Assembly (NCBI RefSeq): GCF_007483685.1 | Contig: NZ_VMKN01000001.1 | Location: 2,916,442-2,980,441, forward strand | DNA from: Litoribacter populi | Lineage (GTDB): Bacteria; Bacteroidota; Bacteroidia; Cytophagales; Cyclobacteriaceae | Direction of reading: 5' to 3' | Length of the DNA stretch: 64,000 nt | Shown: positions 46,886-55,424 of the stretch, piece after piece | How the letters are laid out: each line of letters starts with the position of its first letter | Position numbering within the stretch: the stretch's first letter is position 1 | Translations under genes and position numbers: made by a program | The notes under the pieces: generated by a model | What the model saw: only the letters and a program-made list of their open reading frames with translations | Database searches by the model: none | What the model was told of the DNA's origin: nothing

Positions 46886-47332
46886 TTAAAACCTTCCAGG
46901 TCTCGGAACAAATCGCCGACCTGGAAGGTGTATAGGGCTTGGGTAGTTAAAAATATAGGCGTTCACAACATTACCTGAACGTGAAGGGCTAAAAATGAAT
47001 GGGGTAAAATCACCCCTTTGGATAAAGTTAATAAAATTAATGTCTCCAATCCGTTGGAGCAAGACCCCAGGGGCAATTTGCCACTCTACACCTCTTAAAT
47101 TAGCCATTACAAATTGCTGAATTGGGACACTATCAGGTTTTGCTTTATTATCGTCTCCCACTGTAATCAGGTCAAAATTATCCCGGGCAGAATCTGATAT
47201 CCTGTGATTTGCTATCTGCTCAATATAGACAAGGTTTTTAGAATTCAGCTCTTGCCTGACATCAGTTTGCTGCCCATATGTCATTTCACAAATAACAAAA
47301 ATGCAAAGTAAATAAATAACCCACGCTTTCAT
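46886..47332 (-). CDS. Small secreted protein of unknown function with a repeat-derived C-terminus
   Basis: 148 aa from ATG 47332; a TTG three codons upstream is also possible. A signal peptide (MKAWVIYLLCIFVICEMTYG, cut before QQ) is followed by a soluble domain I do not recognise. The last 14 residues (HLPGRRFVPRPGRF) and the stop codon are read from a palindromic repeat (46891-46929), so the original C-terminus has probably been replaced. It sits between two copies of that repeat family. Confidence 0.65.
   Translation of the reverse strand: MKAWVIYLLCIFVICEMTYGQQTDVRQELNSKNLVYIEQIANHRISDSARDNFDLITVGDDNKAKPDSVPIQQFVMANLRGVEWQIAPGVLLQRIGDINFINFIQRGDFTPFIFSPSRSGNVVNAYIFNYPSPIHLPGRRFVPRPGRF
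46891..46929. repeat. CCTTCCAGGTC palindromic repeat, copy 1 (inside a CDS end)
   Basis: ACCTTCCAGGTC (46891-46902) and GACCTGGAAGGT (46918-46929) form a 12-bp stem with a 15-base loop. It is read as the end of the secreted-protein gene. The same stem occurs at 47394-47437. Confidence 0.8.
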
Positions 47333-47389
47333 CCCCCTCAAGATATTTTATATATAACACCTTGAAAATCAGCATAGTTTTATGGGTAT

Positions 47390-47437
47390 AAAAAAACCTT
47401 CCAGGTCTATGAAAATATCACGAGACCTGGAAGGTTT
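47390..47437 (-). terminator. Palindromic repeat copy 2, acting as terminator of the lemA-htpX operon
   Basis: AAACCTTCCAGGTCT (47394-47408) pairs perfectly with AGACCTGGAAGGTTT (47423-47437). On the minus strand the stem is followed by a run of T (complement of the A at 47390-47396), 24 bp after the protease stop, so it should end that transcript. Confidence 0.75.
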
Positions 47438-47461
47438 AATACTTTTTACTTAGTACACCTT

Positions 47462-48415
47462 TTAAAACTGCTCCAAAAACTTAATCCGTTTTTCAATCGG
47501 GGGGTGCGTGGCAAATAGGCCAGTAATAGCCGCCATTATCCCAGATGATTTGTCGGGGCGGTTTTCGATGAAAAGCTCAGCGACATCGTCGCTTTTCACT
47601 GTTTTCACTTGGTAATTTCCGGATATTTTTCTCAATGCAGAAGCTAGGGCTCTTGGATTTTTGGTCATTTCGGCTGCACCACTGTCTGCCATGTACTCTC
47701 TCTTTCTCGAAATCGCAAAGCGGAATACCATAGACAACAGGAATGCCACAAAAGCTATAACCATAGCAATAATCATGGCGTTGTTTTGGTTTTTATCCCT
47801 TCTCCTACCCATCATACTTCCGTATATCATATTACGATATAGTATCTGGGCGACAAAGGAGAAAATTCCTACAAATATGATTGACACAATCAACAACCTC
47901 ACGTCACGGTTTCTTATGTGCATCAATTCATGAGCAATTACGCCTTCCAACTCCTCGTCATTCAACTTTTCCATAATCCCCCTCGTCAGGGTTACCGTGT
48001 AGGTATTCTCATTAATCCCACTCGCAAATGCGTTTAACGCCTGGTCTTCAATGATGTTGATTTTCGGCATTTTCATCCCTTTACTAATGCAGAGGTTTTC
48101 TGTCAGATTATATACCCTCATATTCTCTTTTCGGGTAAGGGGCCTGGATCCAGCTGCCTTACTGATCATGCGATTATGCATCAGGAAGGCAATCCCAAAC
48201 CAAATACCCACGGCAATCAAAACTCCGGGAATGGTGGTTACAAATGAATCATTAATAAAACTCATGTCCCTATTGCCATACTCATCCACAAGGACGAAAT
48301 AATAGAATGCGTAAACCGCTGCCAACACCAACAGCGGAAAACCCAACAGCAAAAAGGTGGACTTGATGTTGTTTCTCCAAATCTGGGTTTGGATACCTAC
48401 AAACTTTTCAGCCAT
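47462..48415 (-). CDS. M48-family membrane zinc protease (HtpX-like)
   Basis: 317 aa. Zinc motif HELMH: H162, E163, H166 in EGVIAHELMHIRNRDV; the third ligand Glu lies in KREYMADSGAAEMTKNP. Membrane segments are at about 20-41, 60-80, 175-195 and 205-228. HtpX-type enzymes degrade misfolded membrane proteins. It lies 4 bp downstream of lemA, an arrangement seen widely, so the two probably act together. Confidence 0.92.
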   Translation of the reverse strand: MAEKFVGIQTQIWRNNIKSTFLLLGFPLLVLAAVYAFYYFVLVDEYGNRDMSFINDSFVTTIPGVLIAVGIWFGIAFLMHNRMISKAAGSRPLTRKENMRVYNLTENLCISKGMKMPKINIIEDQALNAFASGINENTYTVTLTRGIMEKLNDEELEGVIAHELMHIRNRDVRLLIVSIIFVGIFSFVAQILYRNMIYGSMMGRRRDKNQNNAMIIAMVIAFVAFLLSMVFRFAISRKREYMADSGAAEMTKNPRALASALRKISGNYQVKTVKSDDVAELFIENRPDKSSGIMAAITGLFATHPPIEKRIKFLEQF

Positions 48416-48419
48416 ATAA

Positions 48420-48980
48420 TCAGAATTTAATCTCCGGTGCCTGATCCATTCGTTGCCTGTCCTCTCCTATGTCAAACATAGGCTCTTTATGGAAGCCAAA
48501 CATACCTGCGATGATATTGGATGGGAAGCTTTCTACAGCAATGTTGTATTCTCTTGTGGCCGAGTTGAAATATCTTCTGGAGGCGGCAAGTTTGTTTTCA
48601 ACATCAGAAATCTCATTTTGAAGCTGAAGGAAATTGGTATTGGCTTTAAGGTCTGGATAGGCCTCCACTTGGACCCTTAATCCTTGCAAGGCAGAAGTTA
48701 ATTCTTGCTCAGCTTCTATTTTCCCCTCAATACTGGAGGCACCCATAGCCTTGGCACGGGCCTCGGTCACCCTAGTCAGGACACCTGCCTCATGTTCCAT
48801 ATACCCTTTCACACTGCTTACTAATTGAGGTATAAGATCGTGACGCTGCTTGAGCTGCACATCAATGTCGGCAAAAGCATTTTCTCTGTTGTGTCGGTAA
48901 GACACCAAGCGGTTATAAAGTGAAACTACAAAGATCACCACCACTACGGCTACGATGATCAAAATTACAGTTGTGCTCAT
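48420..48980 (-). CDS. LemA family protein
   Basis: 186 aa. One N-terminal membrane helix (residues 3-22) and a helical domain with NRLVSYRHNRENAFADIDVQLKQRHDLIPQLV, NTNFLQLQNEISDVENKLAASRRYFNSATREYNIAVESFPSN, the recognised LemA blocks. Its role is uncertain. It leads a two-gene operon with the HtpX-like protease. Confidence 0.93.
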   Translation of the reverse strand: MSTTVILIIVAVVVVIFVVSLYNRLVSYRHNRENAFADIDVQLKQRHDLIPQLVSSVKGYMEHEAGVLTRVTEARAKAMGASSIEGKIEAEQELTSALQGLRVQVEAYPDLKANTNFLQLQNEISDVENKLAASRRYFNSATREYNIAVESFPSNIIAGMFGFHKEPMFDIGEDRQRMDQAPEIKF

Positions 48981-49157
48981 ATTCTAAAGTTAAAGTGTAA
49001 AAACTACTACAATATAGCCAATTTTATACAAGTCACATACCCAGCAAGCATCCAAATCTGTTTTGTAGTTTTCTAGCCTCAATACTTTTTATCTCAAACT
49101 TCTCTTTCCATTCTACCTGAAAATCCTTATTTTTAAAATAACGCTAACCAACAACCT

Positions 49158-50210
49158 ATGTCAATTCTTATTTACGGAGCAACGGGATATACAGGAAAAT
49201 TAGTAGTGGAGCAAGCCGTATTGAAAGGACTGAAACCCATCATTGCGGGACGCACGGAAAGTAAGGTCAAGTCACTTGCTGCCACCTACGATTTGGAATA
49301 CAAGGTATTCTCCCTAGACAATGTCCCAAAAATAGTAGACGCCATCAGTGGAGTAAAAGTATTGCTAAACTGTGCCGGACCCTTCATTCATACAGCCAAA
49401 CACCTTATCGAAGCCTGCCTTCTTACCCAAACCCATTATTTGGATATCACCGGTGAGATTGAGGTATTTGAAATGGCCAAGGAATTTGATCTGCAAGCTA
49501 AAGACAATGAAATCATAGTCATGCCAGGAGTAGGTTTTGATGTGGTACCCACAGACTGCATGGCCAATTTCCTAAAGGACAAATTACCAGAAGCAACGCA
49601 CTTGGAGTTGGCTTTTATGGGCTTGGGAGGAGCCATGTCGCATGGTACAATGGCCACAATGGTAGAAAGTCTAGGCAAAGGCGGAGCTGTCCGGAAGGAG
49701 GGAAAAATTGAAAACGTACCCCTTGGCCACGAAGGAAAGGAAATTCATTTTGGAATGAAGAAAAATTGGGCGATGACCATTCCTTGGGGAGATATCTCTA
49801 CAGCCTATACTTCTACGGGCATCGACAATATTGAGGTCTACACGGCCGTATCCAAAACCACATACAACTTGCTTAAAGCACAACTGCTCATCAATCCAAT
49901 TTTGCAGAATTCCTGGGTAAAAGGCATGATTAAGGAATATGTAGACGAAAACTACAGCGGCCCTACCCCAGAGCAAAACAAAAAAGGAATCGCCTTAGTG
50001 TATGGCAAAGCCACCAATCACAGAATGGAAGATGCCGTAGAGCTGAGGTTCAAGACGCCTGAAACCTACCTTTTAACCGCCAAACTGGCCGTACATATTT
50101 CCGAAAAAGTTTTGGAAATGAAGGAAACTTATGGGTATTTTACACCAGCACAACTCTTTGGACCGGAGCTGATATTTGAAATAGAGGGGGTAGAGTGGCT
50201 AGATAAATAA
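49158..50210 (+). CDS. Saccharopine-dehydrogenase-like NAD(P)-binding oxidoreductase
   Basis: 350 aa. The Rossmann motif IYGATGYTGKLVVEQA starts at residue 4. GRTESKVKSLA and the block LNCAGPFIHTAKHLIEACL, then THYLDITGEIEVFE, are typical of the saccharopine dehydrogenase/trans-acting enoyl reductase group. The real substrate is unknown. A 57-aa gene follows after 5 bp. Confidence 0.85.
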   Translation: MSILIYGATGYTGKLVVEQAVLKGLKPIIAGRTESKVKSLAATYDLEYKVFSLDNVPKIVDAISGVKVLLNCAGPFIHTAKHLIEACLLTQTHYLDITGEIEVFEMAKEFDLQAKDNEIIVMPGVGFDVVPTDCMANFLKDKLPEATHLELAFMGLGGAMSHGTMATMVESLGKGGAVRKEGKIENVPLGHEGKEIHFGMKKNWAMTIPWGDISTAYTSTGIDNIEVYTAVSKTTYNLLKAQLLINPILQNSWVKGMIKEYVDENYSGPTPEQNKKGIALVYGKATNHRMEDAVELRFKTPETYLLTAKLAVHISEKVLEMKETYGYFTPAQLFGPELIFEIEGVEWLDK

Positions 50211-50215
50211 ATGCT

Positions 50216-50389
50216 ATGAAAAAAACTCTATTGTCTCCCCTTTTGGCAATGTTGCCAATGTTTACATTTGCTCAAGATCAAACTGCTGATCAGGATCTCA
50301 CTGATCTTTTCCTCACTTATTGGCCAGTAGTCTTATTGCCAATATTTATGGTGGTTATATTTAGATATTATAGAAAAAGGAATAGGTAA
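50216..50389 (+). CDS. Small secreted or membrane protein (57 aa)
   Basis: An open frame of 57 codons with ATG 50216. It has a signal-like start (MKKTLLSPLLAMLPMFTFA, cut before Gln), a short acidic stretch (QDQTADQDLTDLF), one membrane helix (WPVVLLPIFMVVIF) and a basic tail RYYRKRNR. It starts 5 bp after the oxidoreductase gene and ends 1 bp before the end of the convergent glycosyltransferase gene. The composition looks like a real small membrane protein. Confidence 0.65.
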   Translation: MKKTLLSPLLAMLPMFTFAQDQTADQDLTDLFLTYWPVVLLPIFMVVIFRYYRKRNR

Positions 50390-50390
50390 T

Positions 50391-51512
50391 CTATTCCCTT
50401 TTCATTTTCCTATTCTGCTTTCTGATAAAAAATTGCAGGGCTAACTTTACTTGAAAGGGAAATTTCTGTGATGATATTTCCGACTCAAGGGTCTCCATTT
50501 TTTCACCCTTTATTAGTCTTTCCTTATATAGGTGCCGTAAATCTTTCTTCAGCTTATTGAAATGTTTTTTATTCTGCAGGTAATTTACCATTCTTCCCAG
50601 GGTTCCGGCATAATTATTTCCCTCTTGAATCTGGAATCCGAATTCAAGAATATTACTAGCGTTAATGTCGATTGCTAAGTGCTTTTCAGCAATTTTTCTT
50701 AACTCCAAACCATCTTTAGGGTCATACTTTTCTATTTCCTGTGCTAAAAGTGCCTTGTTCAGAGGTTTATTTTTGTATCTCCCTGAACAATTGTATTTGG
50801 CAAAGTTTAAAAAATCAGAAGGTTTGAGGTAACCATCCCCTTTATTGCCATTGTAGCTTCTATTGTCAAAAAGAATTACCGGCCTACCACAGGCCATAGC
50901 ATCATATGCAGACCTCCCCACCCCTATGACCATGTCTGCATTATTGATCTCTTCTGAAATATCAAAATTGGGATTTGAATATTTGTTATGATGAAGGAAT
51001 TCTATATCCTTTTCCCTACATACCTCTCCTATCAAATTATTAGCTTCATCGCTCTGACAAAGTGAAAGTATGGTTTCAACGGTATTATTAACAGGGAGAT
51101 TTGAATCGAAAACTTCTAAATCCACACCGTTTAAAATCACTTTGGAATCATAACCTAAACTTTTTAAATGGTGGGCAATCTCATCCGAAACAGCTATATG
51201 TGCAGACGCTAATGGAATCGGCTGCTCTAAAGGAGGAACTGTTCCATGAGACACCTGGACAATTGGGCCCTGTCCATAGAGATAAGCTACCGTAGTATTA
51301 TGGCTGGCAAGAATAAGGTCATAGTGAGAACCTGTTTTGAAATGCACCCCTAGCTCCGTTTCAATCCTTTCTGACACCTCTCCTTTTTGGAAAGTAAAAT
51401 ACTCCACTTCAAGAGAAATATCCTTCTTTAGTGCCTTTATGAGGTAATATGTGTACATCTCCGAACCACCAATTGAATTGAGATGGTTGGTTGCTACAAG
51501 TATTTTCTTCAT
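50391..51512 (-). CDS. Glycosyltransferase (GT4/GT1-like)
   Basis: 373 aa. The N-terminus ATNHLNSIGGSEMYTYYLIKAL fits the donor/acceptor region of GT-B enzymes; the middle GQGPIVQVSHGTVPPLEQP and the C-terminal ADMVIGVGRSAYDAMACGRPVILFDNRS (EA-type motif with nucleotide-sugar binding) are typical. The last ~70 residues are basic and helical. The product is unknown, possibly a surface glycan. It is separated from the phzF gene by a simple repeat. Confidence 0.82.
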   Translation of the reverse strand: MKKILVATNHLNSIGGSEMYTYYLIKALKKDISLEVEYFTFQKGEVSERIETELGVHFKTGSHYDLILASHNTTVAYLYGQGPIVQVSHGTVPPLEQPIPLASAHIAVSDEIAHHLKSLGYDSKVILNGVDLEVFDSNLPVNNTVETILSLCQSDEANNLIGEVCREKDIEFLHHNKYSNPNFDISEEINNADMVIGVGRSAYDAMACGRPVILFDNRSYNGNKGDGYLKPSDFLNFAKYNCSGRYKNKPLNKALLAQEIEKYDPKDGLELRKIAEKHLAIDINASNILEFGFQIQEGNNYAGTLGRMVNYLQNKKHFNKLKKDLRHLYKERLIKGEKMETLESEISSQKFPFQVKLALQFFIRKQNRKMKRE

Positions 51513-51517
51513 TTTTT

Positions 51518-51574
51518 CTTCCGTCTCCGGTCTTCCGTCTCCGGTCTCCGGTCTTCGGTCTTCCGTCTTCCGCC
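51518..51574. repeat. Simple repeat of GTCTCC/GTCTTC units
   Basis: About 57 bp made of near-repeats of CCGTCTCCGGTCTT and shorter forms (CCGTCTCC, GGTCTTC). It lies between the phzF stop and the glycosyltransferase start, in the likely leader of the latter. Confidence 0.75.
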
Positions 51575-51580
51575 TTTTTT

Positions 51581-52372
51581 TTAAACCTCCATAAACCCCT
51601 CAAAAATCTTAATGGCTTTACCAAAGATTTTCACACGGTCTCCATGCAGTTCCAGTCGCATTTCCCCTTCCCGCTGACTGGCTTGATAGGCTTTTAGAGC
51701 TGTCTTTCCTGTTTTCTTATGCCAGTAGTCCATTAGGGCACAATGTGCAAATCCAGTAACCGGATCCTCCATCACACCAATGTTTGGTGCAAAATAGCGG
51801 GAATAGATATCATGCGTATCATTCCCTTTGGAGGTGACAATAATCCCCTCCTCACTATGCTCGGCAATTTGGACAAAATCCGGAGTCAGGTTTTCAATCT
51901 CATCATAACCATCCAACTCAATGATCCAGTTCCCTTTCATCTTTGCAGCTCCAATTACCGGTTTACCACAAAACTCTTTTTCAAAAAATGGGTGTCCCTG
52001 AGCCTGTGTATCGATCAATGGAAAATCCATGACAATCTCATCTACCGATTTGGTTACTTTGAGCTCACCACTTCGAGTGTCAAATAATAACTCAGCATTA
52101 GATGCCACGACCCCTTCCTCATATAGCATAAATGCTGAGGCAAGTGTTGCGTGCCCGCATAAGTCCACCTCTGTAGTTGGGGTAAACCATCTCAGATTAA
52201 AGGTATTTTCTCCGGTCTGTTGCATAAAAGCTGTTTCACTCAAGTTCATTTCAGCTGCTATCAGCTGCATCCCTTCTTCACTTATTGGCGCAGGAAGGAG
52301 GCAAACTGCTGCTGGATTACCCGCAAATGGAGTGTCAGTAAAGGAGTCGATTTGTATGATGGGTAGTTGCAT
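51581..52372 (-). CDS. PhzF-family isomerase-like protein
   Basis: 263 aa. The N-terminal block QIDSFTDTPFAGNPAAVCLLP and NLSETAFM, then LRWFTPTTEVDLCGHATLASAF, contain the conserved Glu of PhzF enzymes, and the C-terminal ARYFAPNIGVMEDPVTGFAHCAL repeats the fold. Relatives act as isomerases; phenazine genes are absent here, so the substrate is unknown. It is flanked on both sides by simple repeats. Confidence 0.9.
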   Translation of the reverse strand: MQLPIIQIDSFTDTPFAGNPAAVCLLPAPISEEGMQLIAAEMNLSETAFMQQTGENTFNLRWFTPTTEVDLCGHATLASAFMLYEEGVVASNAELLFDTRSGELKVTKSVDEIVMDFPLIDTQAQGHPFFEKEFCGKPVIGAAKMKGNWIIELDGYDEIENLTPDFVQIAEHSEEGIIVTSKGNDTHDIYSRYFAPNIGVMEDPVTGFAHCALMDYWHKKTGKTALKAYQASQREGEMRLELHGDRVKIFGKAIKIFEGFMEV

Positions 52373-52386
52373 GTTTTTTATGTTTG

Positions 52387-52418
52387 GATGACAGATGTCG
52401 GATGTCGGATGACCGATG
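52387..52418. repeat. Simple repeat of GATGTCGGATGACC units
   Basis: About 32 bp with units GATGACA, GATGTCG, GATGTCG, GATGACC, GATG. It lies in the short gap between pncA and phzF. Confidence 0.7.
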
Positions 52419-52427
52419 TTAAAAGGG

Positions 52428-53039
52428 TTAAAGGTTGTCAGAAAGTATGATTTGGGCGCCGGCTTGGTGCATTTCCTGGAGGGCTTTGTCGAAGTCGCCT
52501 TCTTGAATGTTCACAGCCATGGTAGCATCCTTGACCAGAGTTGTTTCAAAACCCTCTTGGATTGCATCCAAGACCGTGAATTTCACACAATAATCGGCAG
52601 CAAGACCTACTATTACAACTTCATATACGCCTTTATTTTTCAGAAAATCTGCTAAGCCTGTGTCCTGTTGGCGGTTGTTATCATAAAATCCGCTGTAGCT
52701 ATCCACTTCCTTATCAGTACCTTTACGAAATACCTTTGTCCAATTGCTAGTACCCAAATCGGCGTGGAATTCTGCTCCTCTACTTTCCTGCACACAATGT
52801 ACCGGCCAGAGAATCTGATCCACACCTCCGAGTTGGGTAATATCACCCACATTTTTACCGGGATGGTTACTGGCAAAGCTCCCATGATCGGCCGGGTGCC
52901 AATCCTGGGTTGCCACAATTAAGTCGAACTTAGGCTGCAAAGAATTGATCACAGGGATTATTTTGTCCCCATCCTTCACGGCTAAAGCCCCGCCCGGCAA
53001 AAAATCATACTGAACATCTACAATCACTAAAGCTTTCAT
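52428..53039 (-). CDS. pncA: PncA, nicotinamidase
   Basis: 203 aa. The catalytic triad fits: D8 (VDVQYDFLPGG), K106 (VFRKGTDKE) and C151 (LAADYCVKFT); metal ligands lie in TQDWHPADHGSF and WPVHC. It hydrolyses nicotinamide to nicotinate for NAD salvage. It starts 1 bp after the prs-like gene stop, and pncB is two genes upstream, so the whole pathway step order is encoded in one operon. Confidence 0.94.
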   Translation of the reverse strand: MKALVIVDVQYDFLPGGALAVKDGDKIIPVINSLQPKFDLIVATQDWHPADHGSFASNHPGKNVGDITQLGGVDQILWPVHCVQESRGAEFHADLGTSNWTKVFRKGTDKEVDSYSGFYDNNRQQDTGLADFLKNKGVYEVVIVGLAADYCVKFTVLDAIQEGFETTLVKDATMAVNIQEGDFDKALQEMHQAGAQIILSDNL

Positions 53040-53040
53040 A

Positions 53041-53959
53041 TTATTTCATGTTTAATCTTTCAACGATCAATGGGGCCACGCTTTCGATCTGCAAAAAACC
53101 GTTGTGGTCATTGGTTTGGGGATAAGTATTAGTGGTGATGACCTTCTCAATCACTCCACTGTCTCTGATTTTCTCAATCGCAAAATTATTGAATAGGCCA
53201 TGGGGTGGTAATGGTATAGATTTTTTGGGCACCTGCTTCTTTGTAGGCCTTGGCGGCATTGACTAACGAACCACCGGTGCGGACCATATCGTCATAGATG
53301 ACCACGTCCCTACCACCCACATCTGCACTGATGGATGTCACCTCTGTCTCCTCACCACTTACTCTCCTTTTGAAGACAAAAGCGGCATTTACCCCCATGT
53401 CATTGGCCAGTGATTCCACCCACTTGGCTCTTCCGGCATCAGTACAGGCCAGTACAAAACCGTCATCGGCAAGCTCCCTGGCCACACGGGTTACTATGGG
53501 CTTGCAATAAATATGGTTAAGCAAAGCCTGTCCCTCAAAATAGTAAGGGATACCCTCAGTATGTAGATCAAAAAACATGAAATGGTTTCCCAAACTCGTC
53601 CTTGGTAGTGATGAAAACATCACCGCTCTGGATTTCGCAGTTACGACCTCCCCGGGTCTGACAGCTCTCTCCATGGTAGAGTAACCAAAGTATGGAAACA
53701 CCAAATAAATGGATCTTGCCCCAAACTTGATGAGTGCATAAGCCAAATCATAAATTTCCAAAGTATCAGAATCACTTACTGTTCCGCCTATGAGTACAAC
53801 ATCGCGGCCACTTACAGTAGTCAAGATACGTTGATAGCGCTCTCCATCAGGGAAGGTTTTTACTTCGACCTCCCCTTTTTTGAAGTCTCCCAATTCCAAC
53901 ACCTGACTCTGAAGGTACTGGTAACCTACTGTACTAAATATAATTTTTTTATCTTCCAT
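53041..53959 (-). pseudogene. prs: PRPP synthetase-like gene with a +1 frameshift (prs paralogue)
   Basis: The first 257 codons are a divergent PRPP synthetase: KTFPDGERYQRILTTV, VFPYFGYSTMERAVRPGEVVTAK, FFDLHTEGIPYYF and the PRPP loop VVIYDDMVRTGGS. The frame then stops at 53186-53188, whereas the C-terminal end (HGLFNNFAIEKIRDSGVIEKVITTNTYP) continues in another frame to 53041. Removing one C from the run at 53202-53205 restores THGLF, the expected family sequence. So it is broken by one base, or frameshifted on purpose, or a sequencing error. It would supply PRPP for PncB. Confidence 0.75.
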
Positions 53960-55424
53960 TGTTAGATTTGGCTTCCAATACCAAGGATGTTCTTAGCGTA
54001 TATAATGACTCTTCCAGGCCCACGGCATAAATGTGGGGATTGACCAATCGTTTGTGGGCCTTGTCAAATTTGGCCAAGTTCATCTTCGTATTCTCTCTTA
54101 TTGTATGGATATCCGGCCTATGATAGACCTTTTCCCCTTTTACAAAAATCTTTTTTAATAGCAACTCACTTTCCCAATCCCTGCCTACTTTCTTACGTTT
54201 GGTGGGATCTATGGGGTCAATTAATAAAAACTCATTTTTATCATTTTCTCCGTTTTCCAAAAATATCATATCTGCATTGGCCACCCCGTTTTTGTAGAAA
54301 CGCCGCACATTATGAAAACCTGGAATATTGATTTTTATGGATTGTTGGGAAACTTTGACTTTGGGTATCCATTTACCCTCCTTCTTTATAGCAGAAAGCT
54401 TGTAGACCGCGCCTAAAGCCGGCTGATCATATGCAGTGACTAGCTTCGTGCCTACCCCCCACACATTAATTGAGGATTCCTGCACTTTCAGTGAAAACAT
54501 AATATGTTCGTCCAAATCATTGCTGGCCACGATTTTGGCCTCTGGGAACCCGGCCTCATCAAGCAATTGCCTAGCTCTGTTGCTGTAGTAGGCCAAATCC
54601 CCCGAATCTATCCTTATGCCAAGCATTTCCTTGCCTTTTTCCCGAAGGGCTTTCCCAACCTCAATAGCATTTTTAACCCCTTTGATAGTGTCATACGTAT
54701 CGACCAGGAAAACGCAATTGTCGGGAAGTGCATCTGCGTAAGCCTTAAATGCCTCCATTTCCGTATCAAATGACATAATCCAGCTATGGGCGTGGGTGCC
54801 TGAAACGGGTATTCCAAAGAGTTTTCCCGCCATCACGTTGGAAGTGGATGCACAGCCACCAATATAGGCAGCCCGGCTGGCTGCCAAAGCCCCATCAATT
54901 CCCTGAGCCCGGCGCAGGCCAAACTCTAACACATCCTCTCCTTTTGCAGCTAACACGATTCGGGCCGCTTTGGTGGCGATAAGGGTTTGGAAATTGGTAA
55001 TGTTCAATAAAGGTGTTTCTAGTAACTGGCATTGAATCAAGGGACCTTTTACCCGAATCAAGGGGCTATTGGGGAAAATAACGGATCCTTCTTCCACAGC
55101 GTCTATGTCACAGGAAAACTTCATTTCCCGAAGGTAATCGATAAATGCAGGCTCAAACATCACTTCACCAGACTTACCTTTCATTTCAGCCAGATAAGTC
55201 AAATCCTGTTCGTCAAAATGAAAATTACGGCAGTAGTCAATAACATAATCAAGCCCTGCAGCGATAGTAAAGCCTCCTTGGAAGGGGTTTTTCCTGAAAA
55301 AAAGGTTAAAAACTGCCTCTTCCTCTGCTTTCCCTGACTTCCAATAGGCATAAGCCATGGTCAATTGGTAAAAATCCGTCAAAAGCGCCAAGGAGCTTTG
55401 ATACAGGTCTTTGGTTATCTTCAT
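53949..55424 (-). CDS. pncB: Nicotinate phosphoribosyltransferase
   Basis: 491 aa. The enzyme makes nicotinate mononucleotide from nicotinate and PRPP. Visible blocks: LLTDFYQLTMAYAYWKSGK at the N-terminus, LEFGLRRAQGIDGALAASRAAYIGG, the active-site SGTHAHSWIMSF (His) and GIRIDSGDLAYYSNRARQLLDEAG, ASNDLDEH. It overlaps the prs-like gene by 11 bp and the EamA gene by 4 bp, so an operon is clear. Confidence 0.94.
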   Translation of the reverse strand: MKITKDLYQSSLALLTDFYQLTMAYAYWKSGKAEEEAVFNLFFRKNPFQGGFTIAAGLDYVIDYCRNFHFDEQDLTYLAEMKGKSGEVMFEPAFIDYLREMKFSCDIDAVEEGSVIFPNSPLIRVKGPLIQCQLLETPLLNITNFQTLIATKAARIVLAAKGEDVLEFGLRRAQGIDGALAASRAAYIGGCASTSNVMAGKLFGIPVSGTHAHSWIMSFDTEMEAFKAYADALPDNCVFLVDTYDTIKGVKNAIEVGKALREKGKEMLGIRIDSGDLAYYSNRARQLLDEAGFPEAKIVASNDLDEHIMFSLKVQESSINVWGVGTKLVTAYDQPALGAVYKLSAIKKEGKWIPKVKVSQQSIKINIPGFHNVRRFYKNGVANADMIFLENGENDKNEFLLIDPIDPTKRKKVGRDWESELLLKKIFVKGEKVYHRPDIHTIRENTKMNLAKFDKAHKRLVNPHIYAVGLEESLYTLRTSLVLEAKSNNGR

